A DNA stretch of 64,000 bases from Sipunculus nudus (lineage: Eukaryota; Annelida; Sipuncula; Golfingiida; Sipunculidae): contig CM049321.1 of the NCBI GenBank assembly GCA_026874595.1, positions 20,184,979-20,248,978 on the forward strand, in the 5' to 3' direction. The notes below the pieces were generated by a model that was not told the DNA's origin, ran no database searches, and saw only the letters and a list, made by a program, of their open reading frames with translations. Position 1 is the stretch's first letter; each line of letters opens with the position of its first letter. Both the position numbers and the translations under genes were made by a program. This document shows positions 24,509 through 35,607 of this stretch, piece by piece.

Positions 24509-24829
24509 AAGGCCAAAAAATAAAAGGTATGGCATCAGGCAAGGCCCACATCAAAAATTTTTATTTTGATTTTCAATAGAAACTTACCAATTTTGAGCTT
24601 CAGGCGCTCGGACATTTCTTTCAAGAAGATAAAATCTTACAATATCCTTTATTATGTAGTGCTTTTACTTGTTTAGCAAAATAAATCTGTTATTATCATG
24701 CTGTTCCCTTATAATTTGACATTTTTATCGAAACATACCAAAAAATTTAAAATAGAATAAACCGCCCGCCCGCATTGATTTCTGAAAAAAAGTGCCTGAG
24801 AACCATACCTTTTTTTTTATTTTGGCCTT
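24509..24829 (-). mobile_element. MITE family M1, copy B
   Basis: Left end AAGGCCAAAAAATAAAAGG with TATGGCATCAGGCA. Right end TGCCTGAGAACCATACC with TTTTGGCCTT, an inverted match. Interior lies in inverse orientation to copies A and C (ACTTACCAATTTTGAGC is opposed by GAGCTCAACTATGGTAAG in copy A). Non-coding. Confidence 0.8.
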
Positions 24830-25435
24830 AAAATGTTTATAGATGCACCCTTTAGGACGTATCTTGTGCTGATGGGGGAATTGTTTGATTAAAATTTCGT
24901 GTAGATCTATAATCTATTTAAAAAATACCCTCAAATTAAACACAATAATCTAAGAGCAACATATTACGTCGGGTCGTTTGTCGTATTACGTATATATAGA
25001 AAACCTGATAGCTGGAATATAAATGCTTGAGGTGTTATTTGCAATATTCTACTCAAACGCTTAACCGGGCGTAATTGATTCTTCGGAGGCTGTAGAACAT
25101 GGATAAGATAATCAAATATTTTAGATCTAACTGGTAAATGTTTTCATCGTGGTTGGCTGTTTGATTTGTCTGGTATCTCATTGACTGGTATTTAAGGCCG
25201 CCTTTGTTCTTAAGCTCATATGAGAATGAAAATAATGTGCATTGTTTTGCCGTTTGCAGGGACCAGTATAGGATTTTTCTCGATGACGGGTGTGTGTGTT
25301 GGGGGGGGGGGGGGGGGTAGGGAGTAGGGTACTCAAGTTCGAAACTCAGTAGGGAAGGGTTTTGGAGGAGGATATACCCCTGCCTTGCAAGGTGAAGAAA
25401 TACTTGACAATCTAGAAATCTGCATTCTTTGGAAT
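24830..25435. other. no gene recognised
   Basis: A minus-strand frame of 128 codons (25053-25439) includes a translated poly-C/CA-rich tract at 25290-25320 and has no family signature. A G run lies at about 25301-25317. Confidence 0.4.
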
Positions 25436-25439
25436 GCAA

Positions 25440-25690
25440 GCCTTCGCCATCTGGGGATCCCTATTTAGGAATGCTCGCAAAACCGTGTTTGCATTCACTG
25501 ATCCGGCATATATTTCTAGGTTCATTAGTGCATAAAGGACTCTTAATATGTAAATTTATTTTGATGACGATCCTGAATCCAGACCATGAGGCAGATCCAC
25601 ACAAAAATCCCGAAATGCCCTGGCAAATTTTATGAGATTCCCTTCATTACTGCGGGAGTAATGTTTTTAACAAACTCACAAACACACATC
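25440..25690 (-). repeat. dispersed repeat family R2, copy 2 (inverted)
   Basis: The reverse complement matches the R2 copies at 5873 and 55320. The visible shared part is CCCGAAATGCCCTGGCAAAT with TTTATGAGATTCCCTTCATTA. Confidence 0.6.
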
Positions 25691-26302
25691 CAGACGGGGA
25701 TGAACCCATACTCTCCTGGTTGTAATTATAAAGTAGGCTGTGGTGTTAAAATCTAGAGAAGGTATCGATATATGACGAGCAATACGACTCCGTACTTCAT
25801 TATTAAACGTGTATTGTACCGTTTCTTGAGATTTCAGGTCGAAAAAGGGGGCTCCTTGCATCCCCCCTATATCCAACTGGGTATAAGGTCACTGGCAGAC
25901 CAGTTAATTGGCAAGCATTTCTTCAGTGTAGGCCATTGTTTCAGGCTGCATCAGTGACAGCTGTCTTGTTATTTTCATACATATTGATCAATCACATAGA
26001 ATAAAAGGGACAGCGTGGGAGCAATGGAATTAAATGTACTGTTAATCAACGCAGGGCTTTTAAAAAAATGATGACGCAGCATTTTAACCTAGAGTAGCCT
26101 TGAAATATCAAAACCTATTTTTGTCTCTATCTAAACGCACAACATCAAATATCAGGGTAATATTCTATATATGAATGTGTCTTCAGTATTTTTACAGTGG
26201 TTCAGTGTTAATTCTAGTGCCAGGTTTAATCAATTTGAATGAATGGACGCCATGAGAACTAGCACAAAATCGTTATCTACCCAAAAACAGAGAAAGAAAG
26301 AG

Positions 26303-26333
<31 letters not shown>

Positions 26334-27330
26334 GCGGTTGAGAGAGACAGACAAACAGACATTGCCATCACGCTGTCAAAGATATTATTGTTTATCTGTG
26401 CTTTATTTTATCAAAGGATATATTTTTATGTTATATTTTATATCATATTTTTTTTTAAAGATTATAAAACTAAAACACAAAAACCGCATGATCAAACAAT
26501 ATTTCAGCTGTACTACCTATTCACCGGACCCGATGTAAATCGGTTGGTGTATCTATTTAATATCACTTAGAAACTGGACCTATGCGGAGTATATGAAATG
26601 TGTTCTTGACATTTTAATTATGCTCACAGATTAATTAAGTACGGGTACGCCCCAGCCTTTTAATCATTACGAATGAAATGAGATTTATCGTATTATTAAA
26701 AAATATCCAAATCCGAAGCCCCAATAATATATGAGGACCTTGACTGCAATCCTATCAGCAGATATAGGAACTCGCCACTGTAAATGTCAGACAGACCTTA
26801 TGAACTTAATTTTGTCGTGGAGCGCGACTAGACTTTAAACCTTCTCACTTCAATGCGGTTTTACCCTTATGAAGGATCTAGCCGACTTAGCGTTGGTGTA
26901 GGTTCATTGAATATAGATAGTGAAAAAGGTCAATGGTGGAACAAGGAAAGCCCCTAATCTCCATATCCTAATCAAATAAACACATTTCCGCCCTCCAAAT
27001 TCCCAGGGTTGGATTTGGTGTCTGAAGGATCTAAAGAGACAGCTTTAGTGGATTTTTTTAGCAACGAACCCATGTTCAAGTAAATCTGGGACACCGTACT
27101 TCACTGACGTGTTCCTGACACGCTCTTTATGTTGTCCCAACTAGGCATGTGGATAATTTAACTGATTTTTCAACTTTTACTTAAACGCACAATTGCACCA
27201 GATTGAACCGATTCATGTTTTATTGAAAAGCATTTTGTATTTCAATCAAAAGATATTTTGTAGAACTTTAATTAAACTAATGCTGCACTCCCAAGGCAAG
27301 GTACAGTACAGTTCAATGAACTTACATCAG
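25691..27330. other. no gene; (GAAA)n at 26290-26333
   Basis: Apart from the GAAA tract, nothing is recognised. Open frames here are short and without motifs. Confidence 0.5.
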
Positions 27331-27343
27331 TCAACGTTTATAT
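27331..27343 (+). repeat. left copy of 13-bp direct repeat bracketing the tRNA-like array
   Basis: TCAACGTTTATAT occurs here and again at 28915-28927, immediately outside the array and its inverted tail. This layout is that of a target-site duplication. Confidence 0.7.
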
Positions 27344-27374
27344 ATAGAACAAGAATACACAGAAAAAGTCGTAT

Positions 27375-27446
27375 CACCCCGTATGGGAATCGAACCCATG
27401 ACCCTCCGATTGCCAGTCGTCTGCTCTACCACTGAGCTAACAGGGA
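27375..27446 (-). tRNA. tRNA-like sequence, array unit 1 (Ala-GGC-like, probably not functional)
   Basis: Box A reads TTAGCTCAGTGGTAGAGC and box B GGTTCGATTCC. The acceptor stem pairs at 6 of 7 positions, the D stem at 4 of 4 and the T stem at 5 of 5. The anticodon stem pairs only at 3 of 5. The loop reads CTGGCAA, which puts GGC in the anticodon place with U33 present. GGC is not the usual eukaryotic alanine anticodon, so this is more likely a SINE-type head than a working tRNA. A TTTTT run follows within about 10 nt. Confidence 0.5.
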
Positions 27447-27678
27447 TCCCCAACTTCCTCTGTGTATCAGCACACTTTCATAGGAACCAGCGAAGTGACG
27501 TCACTACTGTGACTGGTATTATACATACTACATGTGTCGACACGGCAACTTTGCATGCAGCAGTGATAAACTGATGGCCTTTTATGGTGTGCATCAAATA
27601 TTATATAGAAAGATGTTAATGGCCATGCTGGTCCATCTCATGGAGATATAGAACAAGAATACACAGAAAAAGTCGGAT

Positions 27679-27750
27679 CACCCCATATGGGAATCGAACC
27701 CATGACCCTCCGATTGCCGGTCGTCTGCTCTACCACTGAGCTAACAGGGA
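27679..27750 (-). tRNA. tRNA-like sequence, array unit 2 (degenerate anticodon loop)
   Basis: Same body as unit 1, but position 33 of the loop is C instead of the nearly invariant U, so decoding function is unlikely. Boxes A and B and the downstream T run are intact. Confidence 0.45.
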
Positions 27751-27982
27751 TCCCCAACTTCCTCTGTGTATCAGCACACTTTCATAGGAACCAGCGAAGT
27801 GACGTCACTACTGTGACTGGTATTATACATACTACATGTGTCGACACGGCGACTTTGCATGCAGCAGTGATAAACTGATGGCCTTTTATGGTGTGCATCA
27901 AATATTATATAGAAAGATGTTAATGGCCATGCTGGTCCATCTCATGGAGATATAGAACAAGAATACACAGAAAAAGTCGGAT

Positions 27983-28054
27983 CACCCCGTTTGGGAATCG
28001 AACCCATGACCCTCCGATTGCCGGTCGTCTGCTCTACCACTGAGCTAACAGGGA
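27983..28054 (-). tRNA. tRNA-like sequence, array unit 3 (degenerate anticodon loop)
   Basis: As unit 2 with C33, plus one substitution at the acceptor side (GTTTGGG on the + strand instead of GTATGGG). Promoter boxes are intact. Confidence 0.45.
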
Positions 28055-28286
28055 TCCCCAACTTCCTCTGTGTATCAGCACACTTTCATAGGAACCAGCG
28101 AAGTGACGTCACTACTGTGACTGGTATTATACATACTACATGTGTCGACACGGCGACCTTGCATGCAGCAGTGATAAACTGATGGCCTTTTATGGTGTGC
28201 ATCAAATATTAAATAGAAAGATGTTAATGGCCATGCTGGTCCATCTCATGGAGATATAGAACAAGAATACACAGAAAAAGTCGGAT

Positions 28287-28358
28287 CACCCCGTATGGGA
28301 ATCGAACCCGTGACCCTCCGATTGCCGGTCGTCTGCTCTACCACTGAGCTAACAGGGA
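28287..28358 (-). tRNA. tRNA-like sequence, array unit 4 (degenerate anticodon loop)
   Basis: As unit 2 with C33. A change in the T stem (ACCCGTG on the + strand) weakens one pair. Boxes A and B are still readable. Confidence 0.45.
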
Positions 28359-28590
28359 TCCCCAACTTCCTCTGTGTATCAGCACACTTTCATAGGAACC
28401 AGCGAGGTGACGTCACTACTGTGACTGGTATTATACATACTACATGTGTCGACACGGCGACTTTGCATGCAGCAGTGATAAACTGATGGCCTTTTATGGT
28501 GTGCATCAAATATTAAATAGAAAGATGTTAATGGCCATGCTGGTCCATCTCATGGAGATATAGAACAAGAATACACAGAAAAAGTCGGAT

Positions 28591-28662
28591 CACCCCGTAT
28601 GGGAATCGAACCCATGACCCTCCGATTGCCCGTCGTCTGCTCTACCACTGAGCTAACAGGGA
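28591..28662 (-). tRNA. tRNA-like sequence, array unit 5 (degenerate anticodon loop)
   Basis: As unit 2 but with G at position 33. Boxes A and B and the T run downstream are intact. Confidence 0.45.
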
Positions 28663-28816
28663 TCCCCAACTTCCTCTGTGTATCAGCACACTTTCATAGG
28701 AACCAGCGAAGTGACGTCACTACTGTGACTGGTATTATACATACTACATGTGTCGACACGGCGACTTTGCATGCAGCAGTGATAAACTGATGGCCTTTTA
28801 TGGTGATGTATATGTA

Positions 28817-28917
28817 TGTCATGGGTTCGATTCCCATACGGGGTGATTCGACTTTTTCTGTGTATTCTTGTTCCATATCTCCATGAGATGGACCAGCATG
28901 GCCATTAACATCTTTCA
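28817..28917 (+). repeat. inverted partial unit closing the array
   Basis: This is the reverse complement of the unit start region: CATGGGTTCGATTCCCATAC, the TTTTT run, then TCCATGAGATGGACCAGC and ATGGCCATTAACATCTTT. Only the 3' half of the tRNA-like body (box B) is included. It puts box B and terminator on the + strand next to the right direct repeat. Confidence 0.9.
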
Positions 28918-28927
28918 ACGTTTATAT
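28915..28927 (+). repeat. right copy of 13-bp direct repeat bracketing the array
   Basis: TCAACGTTTATAT, identical to 27331-27343. Confidence 0.7.
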
Positions 28928-29445
28928 GTATGTTAATATGTAAATATAAGCACACAGGCACACTTTTACCAAATCGTCCGTGCCTTGTTTGTCTCTATTT
29001 AAGTTTTATACATTTTCCTTACTTTTTACTCCCAGGGTGCTCGAGGCCAGCTAAAAAGAAAAAAAAAGGAGAAGTCTAAAGTAATATTCTGACTCAAAAG
29101 ACAATGTAAATCGCATGCCATTCATACTTAACCTTCCTGTTTTCAGCTTCTTCTATGAGGCATTTTTTCTCGCCTTTTTTAAATGAAAAGTAATTTATTT
29201 CCCCATGAATATGAAAGCTCTGCATTTTTCACCGAAGAAAAAGTAACAAATATAAGTGAGGAAAATTTGGGAATGATTAGAATCAGGGAGAGCAAAATTT
29301 TTTTCTAAAGAAGGATTATCATTAACAATTCAGGTTCCAGGGCTTCAGCATATGTTCATGCATGGCCCTGGAATCAGGATATTAAGATAATGTGACATGT
29401 TTGAACCGCCACCGCTCTTTGGGCCTCCGTCACTTACAAATTAAG
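28928..29445. other. no gene recognised
   Basis: Anonymous sequence. Confidence 0.4.
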
Positions 29446-29449
29446 TTTA

Positions 29450-30735
29450 GACTGATGATTATGATGGTGATAATCTTTATTTCCTCCGATATATTCGAAG
29501 AATATCATATACAGGTACAATATATGTATATGAAAACGAATCTGAAATTAATCAACACATAATAATCCTACATTGATACACACAGGGCAATATCGCAGAT
29601 AAAGAGACTTGATATTTTGCTCATTTTAACTAATTTATTGCAGGACCGAGAAGTCACCAGACCACAGTGATATTGAGATACAAGATAACAAAAAATATTG
29701 CTTATTGTTGTAATTCACAGTATGTTTCATATTATCTTAGAATATGTGCAACAACATCAAACTGTAACATTAAAGGAGCAAATCAGCGAACAAATTAGCC
29801 GAAAGTACATTAAGTTAATCCATATATCGTACTTTAAAGGTTCCTGTTGGTAGAGAAAATAAAAATGACTGTTTAATTTACAAGATAGCGAGGAATTTAT
29901 TGTCATCCATGCTGTTTAAATGTGAGCTAAACTCAACTTAAAATCATCAGTTATCATGCTCCAAAGTTCCTCACGATTGTCTGATATTAACTGGAACACA
30001 GGGTTGATAAAAATATAACAACATTAATGACTGAGATAAAGCCCATCAAAATGACTAAAATTTGCCAAGATATTGACTAAGAGCTCAAATTTCATAAGAG
30101 TCTCGTGTATCGATCCAGCAGCATACCAACATATTGAAGGCATGAAAGGTTATCCATAATATCTCTATAGTACGTTAAACTTTTTTCCGTATTTATCCGA
30201 GTCAATATTTCTTTTTCCTCATAAATACATATTTTTTTCCACCACTAGCGATTTCCACTGAGCCATAGCTGGAAATATTCCACACTTTAAATAATTATAA
30301 ACAATGTCTTTCAATCCATATAAATGTAAAATCTTCAAACTATCATTAATAAATCCAGTTTTACTTTTCTGATCTAAATATTAACCTAAAAGTCGACTAT
30401 CAAATATTAGCCTGCATACATTATGCTCTCTTAAACTGCATAGCCTTCTCATGAAAAGCAGTTTCGCTATATAAATAAAGGACGTCATAGGCGGCATACC
30501 AAAACATGATAATACAATATCTGTCCTGGCTCTAAAATTGAGAAAAAATGACTTAGTTTAACTGAAAAGCGATGCATTCTCCCGAGTACAATTTTATCTG
30601 TCGCCAAAAGGATGTTCACCACATTTACTATCTCTAAGCTCAACCAAGGCTCATTAAAGAAATAATATTTCATGAAGGAGACAATACGACAATACCATGA
30701 GACATCGAAAGCCTTAGATGCATGAGTCCAGATAG
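29450..30735 (-). pseudogene. LINE remnant (3' end of ORF2 and 3' UTR)
   Basis: On the minus strand, stop- and shift-interrupted frames read strings typical of the C-terminal part of molluscan-type non-LTR retrotransposon ORF2: FEPGQILYY, then after a frameshift MPPMTSFIYIAKLLFMRRL, then YGLKDIVYNYL further down. The minus-strand end at about 29460-29490 has AATAAAG followed by ATTATCACCATCATAATC, like a LINE 3' terminus. At least two frameshifts and several stops are present, so it is inactive. The clade is uncertain, and the RT catalytic core is not included. Confidence 0.6.
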
Positions 30736-31222
30736 CTAATGTCTTTTAACATTTGACAACACCCGCTACGCTGGGTACAGTGGACAAGAAGACCGTTATT
30801 CACAGGATACCTACTGGTAGAAAAGATAAAAAGTCGATTATTCCACTTCGAAACTTCGAAATATAGATTGTTAAGACCTAACAGACACCCTTATTTTCAG
30901 GCATACTTTCATCTGAGGGAAAAGCTGTATAGCAAATTCATTATCTTTCAAACAAGTTGGCAATATACCAAATGACTATAATTTGATATATTATACTAAT
31001 TTAATACATACTGAATATATCTTATACAAATACATTATTATATAAGGACTTACATGCAATAAAAACAAAAGAACTGACCTTGGAATAACGTCAATGTAAC
31101 ACCAGTGATTCCGAATTGCAAAATGAAATAAGTCCAATAAAATGTCACTGAAAGCATTATCTTCTAACGAAGTTCTTTGCTTCTTTGATCATTTCACTTT
31201 AGCATATAAATGATCCGGATAT

Positions 31223-31276
<54 letters not shown>

Positions 31277-32739
31277 CACTTCTTTATAGTTATTTTCTTC
31301 TTTCAATGTTCTTTTACAGAATTCTTCAATTTTTAGTCTTATATTAATATGTTAGCGCTTACATAACAGTTAATTTCCTGTCACATACTTTATCTTCTTT
31401 TGACCGTCGTGGCTTCAGAGCTCAGATGATAGATGCCCGTTTGCACATCATTTGAGCACATCTTATATAGGCTTGTCACTTATGATTGTCTCTGTTCCAG
31501 TATTCCAAACCATTTGTGTTGACTTGTTATTTAAAGTCTTGTATAACAGGTTTTTCTTTGTTTGAATCCATGAGCGTGAGGGTTCACTCACGATCCGTTG
31601 CATAATTATTTTTGCGGTCATGGACACAAGTTTGGGTGCCTGGAACCTTTTGTGTCAGTAAAGATCGGCTTTATTGTCACCCCTTCAAGACATACAAGGC
31701 ACGTGCCACTTCAGTACTATGAAATAACCATGATCTTCAAGTGGCCCCCTGCAGTTAGACCAGCAAGAAGTGTAGCTTCTTTAGTTGTCCCCTGGCTGTA
31801 GCTCCAAGTCAGTCAGTTGAATATTACAATAATTAAAAACTAACATGATATTGTTAAAACATTTAAAATAAAAACATAAGATATTGTAACAATATATATA
31901 TATATATTTATATAGATATTAGTGTCTGTGTGAACCATTTCAAATATATTACAACAAAGTATACAAAGTTTTCAATAAAATCAGGTATAATGTTTTCAGT
32001 GTAAAGGATCATTCTCAAGCATTTTTTAGTAGTTTAGAATGTGAGCCGCCTCACATTAAAATGGATGACAGATATATCAGCCCATATTTAAGGCATCACT
32101 CTCAGAAGGTGTTCTTGACCAATGTTTTGCTGCATTTTATGTGCGTTTCCCTTACGTTTCTATACGTTCCCAAAGTGTTTTCGTGCGTTTTGTTACCTGC
32201 GATTAAACGAAAATTTTGAGTACGTCAAAAATATTCTACATTAACCCGTTTCTTTCCACTTTGTCACGCAGGGTCTGCGTTTTCATGCGTTTCTGTAGGA
32301 TTTTCTGTGTCGGTATGCGATTTGGTCAGACGTTTATAGATTATTTCACAACGCGAGGAAAACACGACCAAAATGTCATGAAAACGTTGAATGCGAGGAC
32401 GCCTTACAATTTGTTTTGACGCACTCATTACACGAAGTTGTAGGAGTGCAAATTATTCTAAAACCCTTTTTCACATCATAATATCAGTATAAAGTCTGGG
32501 TTTGGGTGTACAGGACTTTATTGCAGTAAGAATATATAATGCACATAATACAATACGCAATTATTTGCATTACTGGTAATCGCATTATTAAAAACTAATA
32601 TATATGATCCACAGTAATAATAAAATATGTGACCGCCAAGCCGCATATATTACGATGACACGTGCAGCAACATCCAACAGTTATGTGTAACTTCCCAAAA
32701 ATCACCCAAACCCAACCAGTATACCTTTACCCAAGACTT
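30736..32739. other. no gene; (TA)n at 31225-31273 and 31891-31913
   Basis: Between 32130 and 32430 the words TGCGTTT, ACGTTT and CGTTTT recur, suggesting an old degenerate repeat that generates the open frame at 32216-32419. No gene is recognised. Confidence 0.4.
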
Positions 32740-32749
32740 GGGCGACCTT

Positions 32750-33674
32750 TATTTTCTCTGACAAATCAGGCTCAATGTATTTTTCGTGTTCATTACTTCG
32801 CCAATCTCCGTGTCTCTTAATGAGATCGACCTTCACATTGCATTTGAATGCAAGAGTTACACCACCCCTGGAAACTATGCCCCCCGTATTTGTTCCCGTC
32901 TAATCCACACGAATTTAGTGCGGTCCTCAGTCTGGACATGAACCTTCTATAGGTCATCAACTTTGTACCATTCCCCTTTGAAAACTGGAATGCCGGAGAA
33001 AGACCATTTGCGGGTGAAACTGAGAAATGCAATAACAAGGCTTGTGCAGGACACAAGGGGCACCCTTTAATACGAGGTACAGGTACTTCCACAACCCTGT
33101 CTCGAAACTGTATGGTCTTAGACCAGTTCAATTTAATGATTACACAATCCGGCAAGAATGTGAATGAATTCCTAATCAATACTTTACCTTTCGTCACTTC
33201 CGCGACAGAATCGGGTACCAAATGTGATTTCCTTAGGAACCCGAAAAAGGCCGTCAAACACACAGCCGAAAAACAGATATCTTCATTAGAGGAAAAATTC
33301 AGCGTCTGAAAAATACCCAAAAGGATGGGGCCTATTATTGGGAGCTTTGGACAAGAGAGGGACCCAACAGTCCTGCGCACGCCTCGTATTAAAAGTGATA
33401 CTTGTAAGTTGTCTTTTAGGGGATTATCATACCCGGTTAACTCATGAAGTAGGCGCACAATGTTTAAATACTGCTTAATTGAACTAAAACTCAATGTGCT
33501 GGCTAAATGAACAATGTAGCACAGCAAATTTTTTGTACTGATAGGAACCAGTTTAATGTTTGCTCTATTACAAAACTGACAATATTTCTTGAGACGTGTA
33601 AGGTAAGACCTTTTGGTGTTATCGGCGAATGCTTCCGCCTGATATGCTCGCACCTGACCGTCTAGTCGACGCAA
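32750..33674 (-). pseudogene. tyrosine recombinase (YR) of the DIRS-like element
   Basis: The enzyme family joins the element's DNA circle to the genome. The N-terminal half has the SAM-like core-binding pattern (NTKRSYLTRLKKYCQFC near residue 19). Downstream are FFGFLRKSHLVP near residue 145 (holding the first catalytic Arg) and VPVPRIKGCPLCPAQALLLH near residue 200. The HSF of the H-x-x-R box is followed by a frameshift at about 32862; the RGG part, a HGDWRS motif and the candidate catalytic Tyr (EKYIEP) continue in another frame to about 32750. The frame is open for 285 codons before the shift. Non-functional as read. Confidence 0.85.
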
Positions 33675-33696
33675 AAAGCCACCCCTTTGTTCAAGG

Positions 33697-34246
33697 TCAC
33701 CTGAAAAATATGAACTTTGAGGTGTGGGACATGTGATATTCTAATGGAAATAATTCAAGGTATGTATTCAAATTCGATAACTGATTACGATCTGAAACAT
33801 TATCAAATTTTGAGATGCAATCAGCAATGTGATTGAATTTACCTGGCACATAGGCCGCCGAAATATGAAATTTATAAATCACTGATAGCCAGAACATGCC
33901 CCTCAACCCTGCCATAACCAGCTTGTTCTTAGCTGTGCCCTTGTTGATGTTAGAAACAGCAGTCCTGTTATCAGACATAATAATAATCCTCTTGTTCCGC
34001 CAAAGTGGAGCTCACCTATGTGCTGCAAATATTACCGTTAAAGTTTCTTTGGCGTTTATATGCAAACTTGCAACCGATGGCAAATCATATTTCCAGTTAC
34101 AATACAACCAATCGCGCCCAAACACGGCCCCCGCCCCGTTGACACAAGCATCTGTGTAAACCCCCGTTACCGGCACAGGGTCAAGAACCACCGCAACCCA
34201 ATTGAACAGTGTGCTACAATTGTACCACCACATTAAGTCATCCATC
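33697..34246 (-). pseudogene. RNase H domain of the DIRS-like element
   Basis: RNase H removes RNA from the RNA-DNA hybrid. VYTDACVNGAGAVFG (first catalytic Asp), HINAKETLTV (Glu) and MSDNRTAV (second Asp) appear in order, then YVPGKFNHIADCISKF. A single TGA at about 34009-34011 splits the domain into two open frames. The upstream end stops at the 3.7 kb insertion. A residual DDLMWW string just inside corresponds to the RT-RNase H connection. Confidence 0.85.
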
Positions 34247-34250
34247 ATGT
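34247..34250. repeat. 4-bp target-site duplication (ATGT), left
   Basis: ATGT lies directly outside the left terminus and recurs at 37988-37991. Taking one copy with the flanks keeps the DIRS reading frame continuous across the insertion point. Confidence 0.6.
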
Positions 34251-35586
34251 AGTGTGGGGGCATATGTCACCGAGTAATTTTTCCCTGTAAAAAGCGGACA
34301 TCCTTCATTTTTGTGATCCTTAGACCTTAACCTTTACAAAAAAATATGGTGCCAATTTTTCTACAGTGGTTTTGTCATTTTTTCAGGACAAATTTGATTT
34401 TAGAGTAGAAATTTATGGCCAATATATATAAATATTTATTACAGAGGGACATTTAGCAACAAAACACCTCAAAATGGTTGGTAAGATATATATCATCACA
34501 ATAAACTAGACTAGATACACAAAGACTGCGTTAAGACATTTATTCCAATATTAGAGAGCACTCGTAGAGCGAATACCTCCGCCTACACATGAATCCGCAT
34601 CAAGATCCATCAGACTAACCAGAAAAAATTAATCAGCTGTTGTTTGTCCACCGGTATATTGTTTTACAAAATTTCATTGATAAATTCATTAGAAAATTCG
34701 TATATAGACACCAAGGTATCCTGGGGAAGTTTGTGGAATGTGTTTGTCGGACCACTTGCTCATTTCATATAACCTGTATCGTATACAGTATATATGGCTC
34801 GGTTTTCCCAGGTTTTAACCATTGACTATACATATTTGCTTCATTCATACATAACATATGAAAATTGCCCTGTTATTATTCCATTTAATTTGATTTTGCA
34901 ATTGCGCTATCCTATTGTTTGATTATTACATCACAAACATCACTATCCACTCGCTGATAGTGACGGTATATAGAATCCCGTCTCTTACGGTTAGTTTAAC
35001 CAAAGTTTATCTAAAGGTTCCTAAGGAATTTTACGGAGTATTTTTATGTTTCAGTCCCGATCAAAGACACAATTTATAAAAGTTTTAGATGACTGATTCT
35101 TTTTAGATATTTTGTGAGGAATAAACAAATGACAAAAAGGACAAATTTGACTTGATTTATTGCAAGATCCTCACTAACCCAAGCCAAAGTTTTAGGAAAT
35201 GCAACCTAGTCCAACATTCACAGTGAAATGAAGTACATATTCAGAAACAAAATAATAATAATAATTAGTATAATAATAATAATTATAATAATAACAACAA
35301 CCGTGATCATATTACCTCAGCTTTGTGCGGGCAATATCATATCATTGGAGTAGCTATTCTCATCAGTTATTTTACTATTTATTGCAAATCTTTTATAAAC
35401 TGGGCACATAAGAGTTTACAGCAGACAACTATTTACAGATATTTACAGTAGAATGAGACATGTAAAGGACATAATTAACATTGAATGAAATGCATGTTTT
35501 GCTGATGAATTCATTAAGGAGAGTGTTTCAAGATAAAAAACCCAAAGGGACCTTAGAAAATGTTTTCAAATGTTCTTCTATCCCAT

Positions 35587-35607
35587 CTCCCCCCCCCCCC
35601 CCCCCCC
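35587..35607. repeat. poly-C run
   Basis: About 20 C bases, translated as poly-Pro in one frame. Simple sequence. Confidence 0.95.

Larger units (their letters stand above)
27343..28805 (-). repeat. tandem array of five 304-bp units containing tRNA-like sequences
   Basis: Units repeat with an exact 304-bp period (equivalent points at 27383, 27687, 27991, 28295, 28599); the last is cut after GGCCTTTTATGGTG. Units differ by only a few substitutions, so amplification or homogenisation is recent, or assembly has expanded the array. Each unit carries, on the minus strand, a CRE-like TGACGTCA about 50 bp upstream, a tRNA-like body with pol III boxes A and B, and a TTTTT run just downstream. A short open frame per unit on the + strand is the antisense of the tRNA-like body and is not a gene. 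Structure suggests a tRNA-derived SINE captured in a satellite. Confidence 0.92.

Noticed and set aside
27383-28790. Five tandem 63-codon + strand open frames in the array
   Set aside because: They are the antisense of the tRNA-like bodies and identical because the DNA is repeated. There is no sign of protein-level constraint.
27343-28917. CRISPR array
   Set aside because: Repeat unit is 304 bp with no spacers, and this is an animal genome.
33112-34159. + strand frames over the DIRS-like element
   Set aside because: Shadows of the minus-strand recombinase and RNase H coding sequence.
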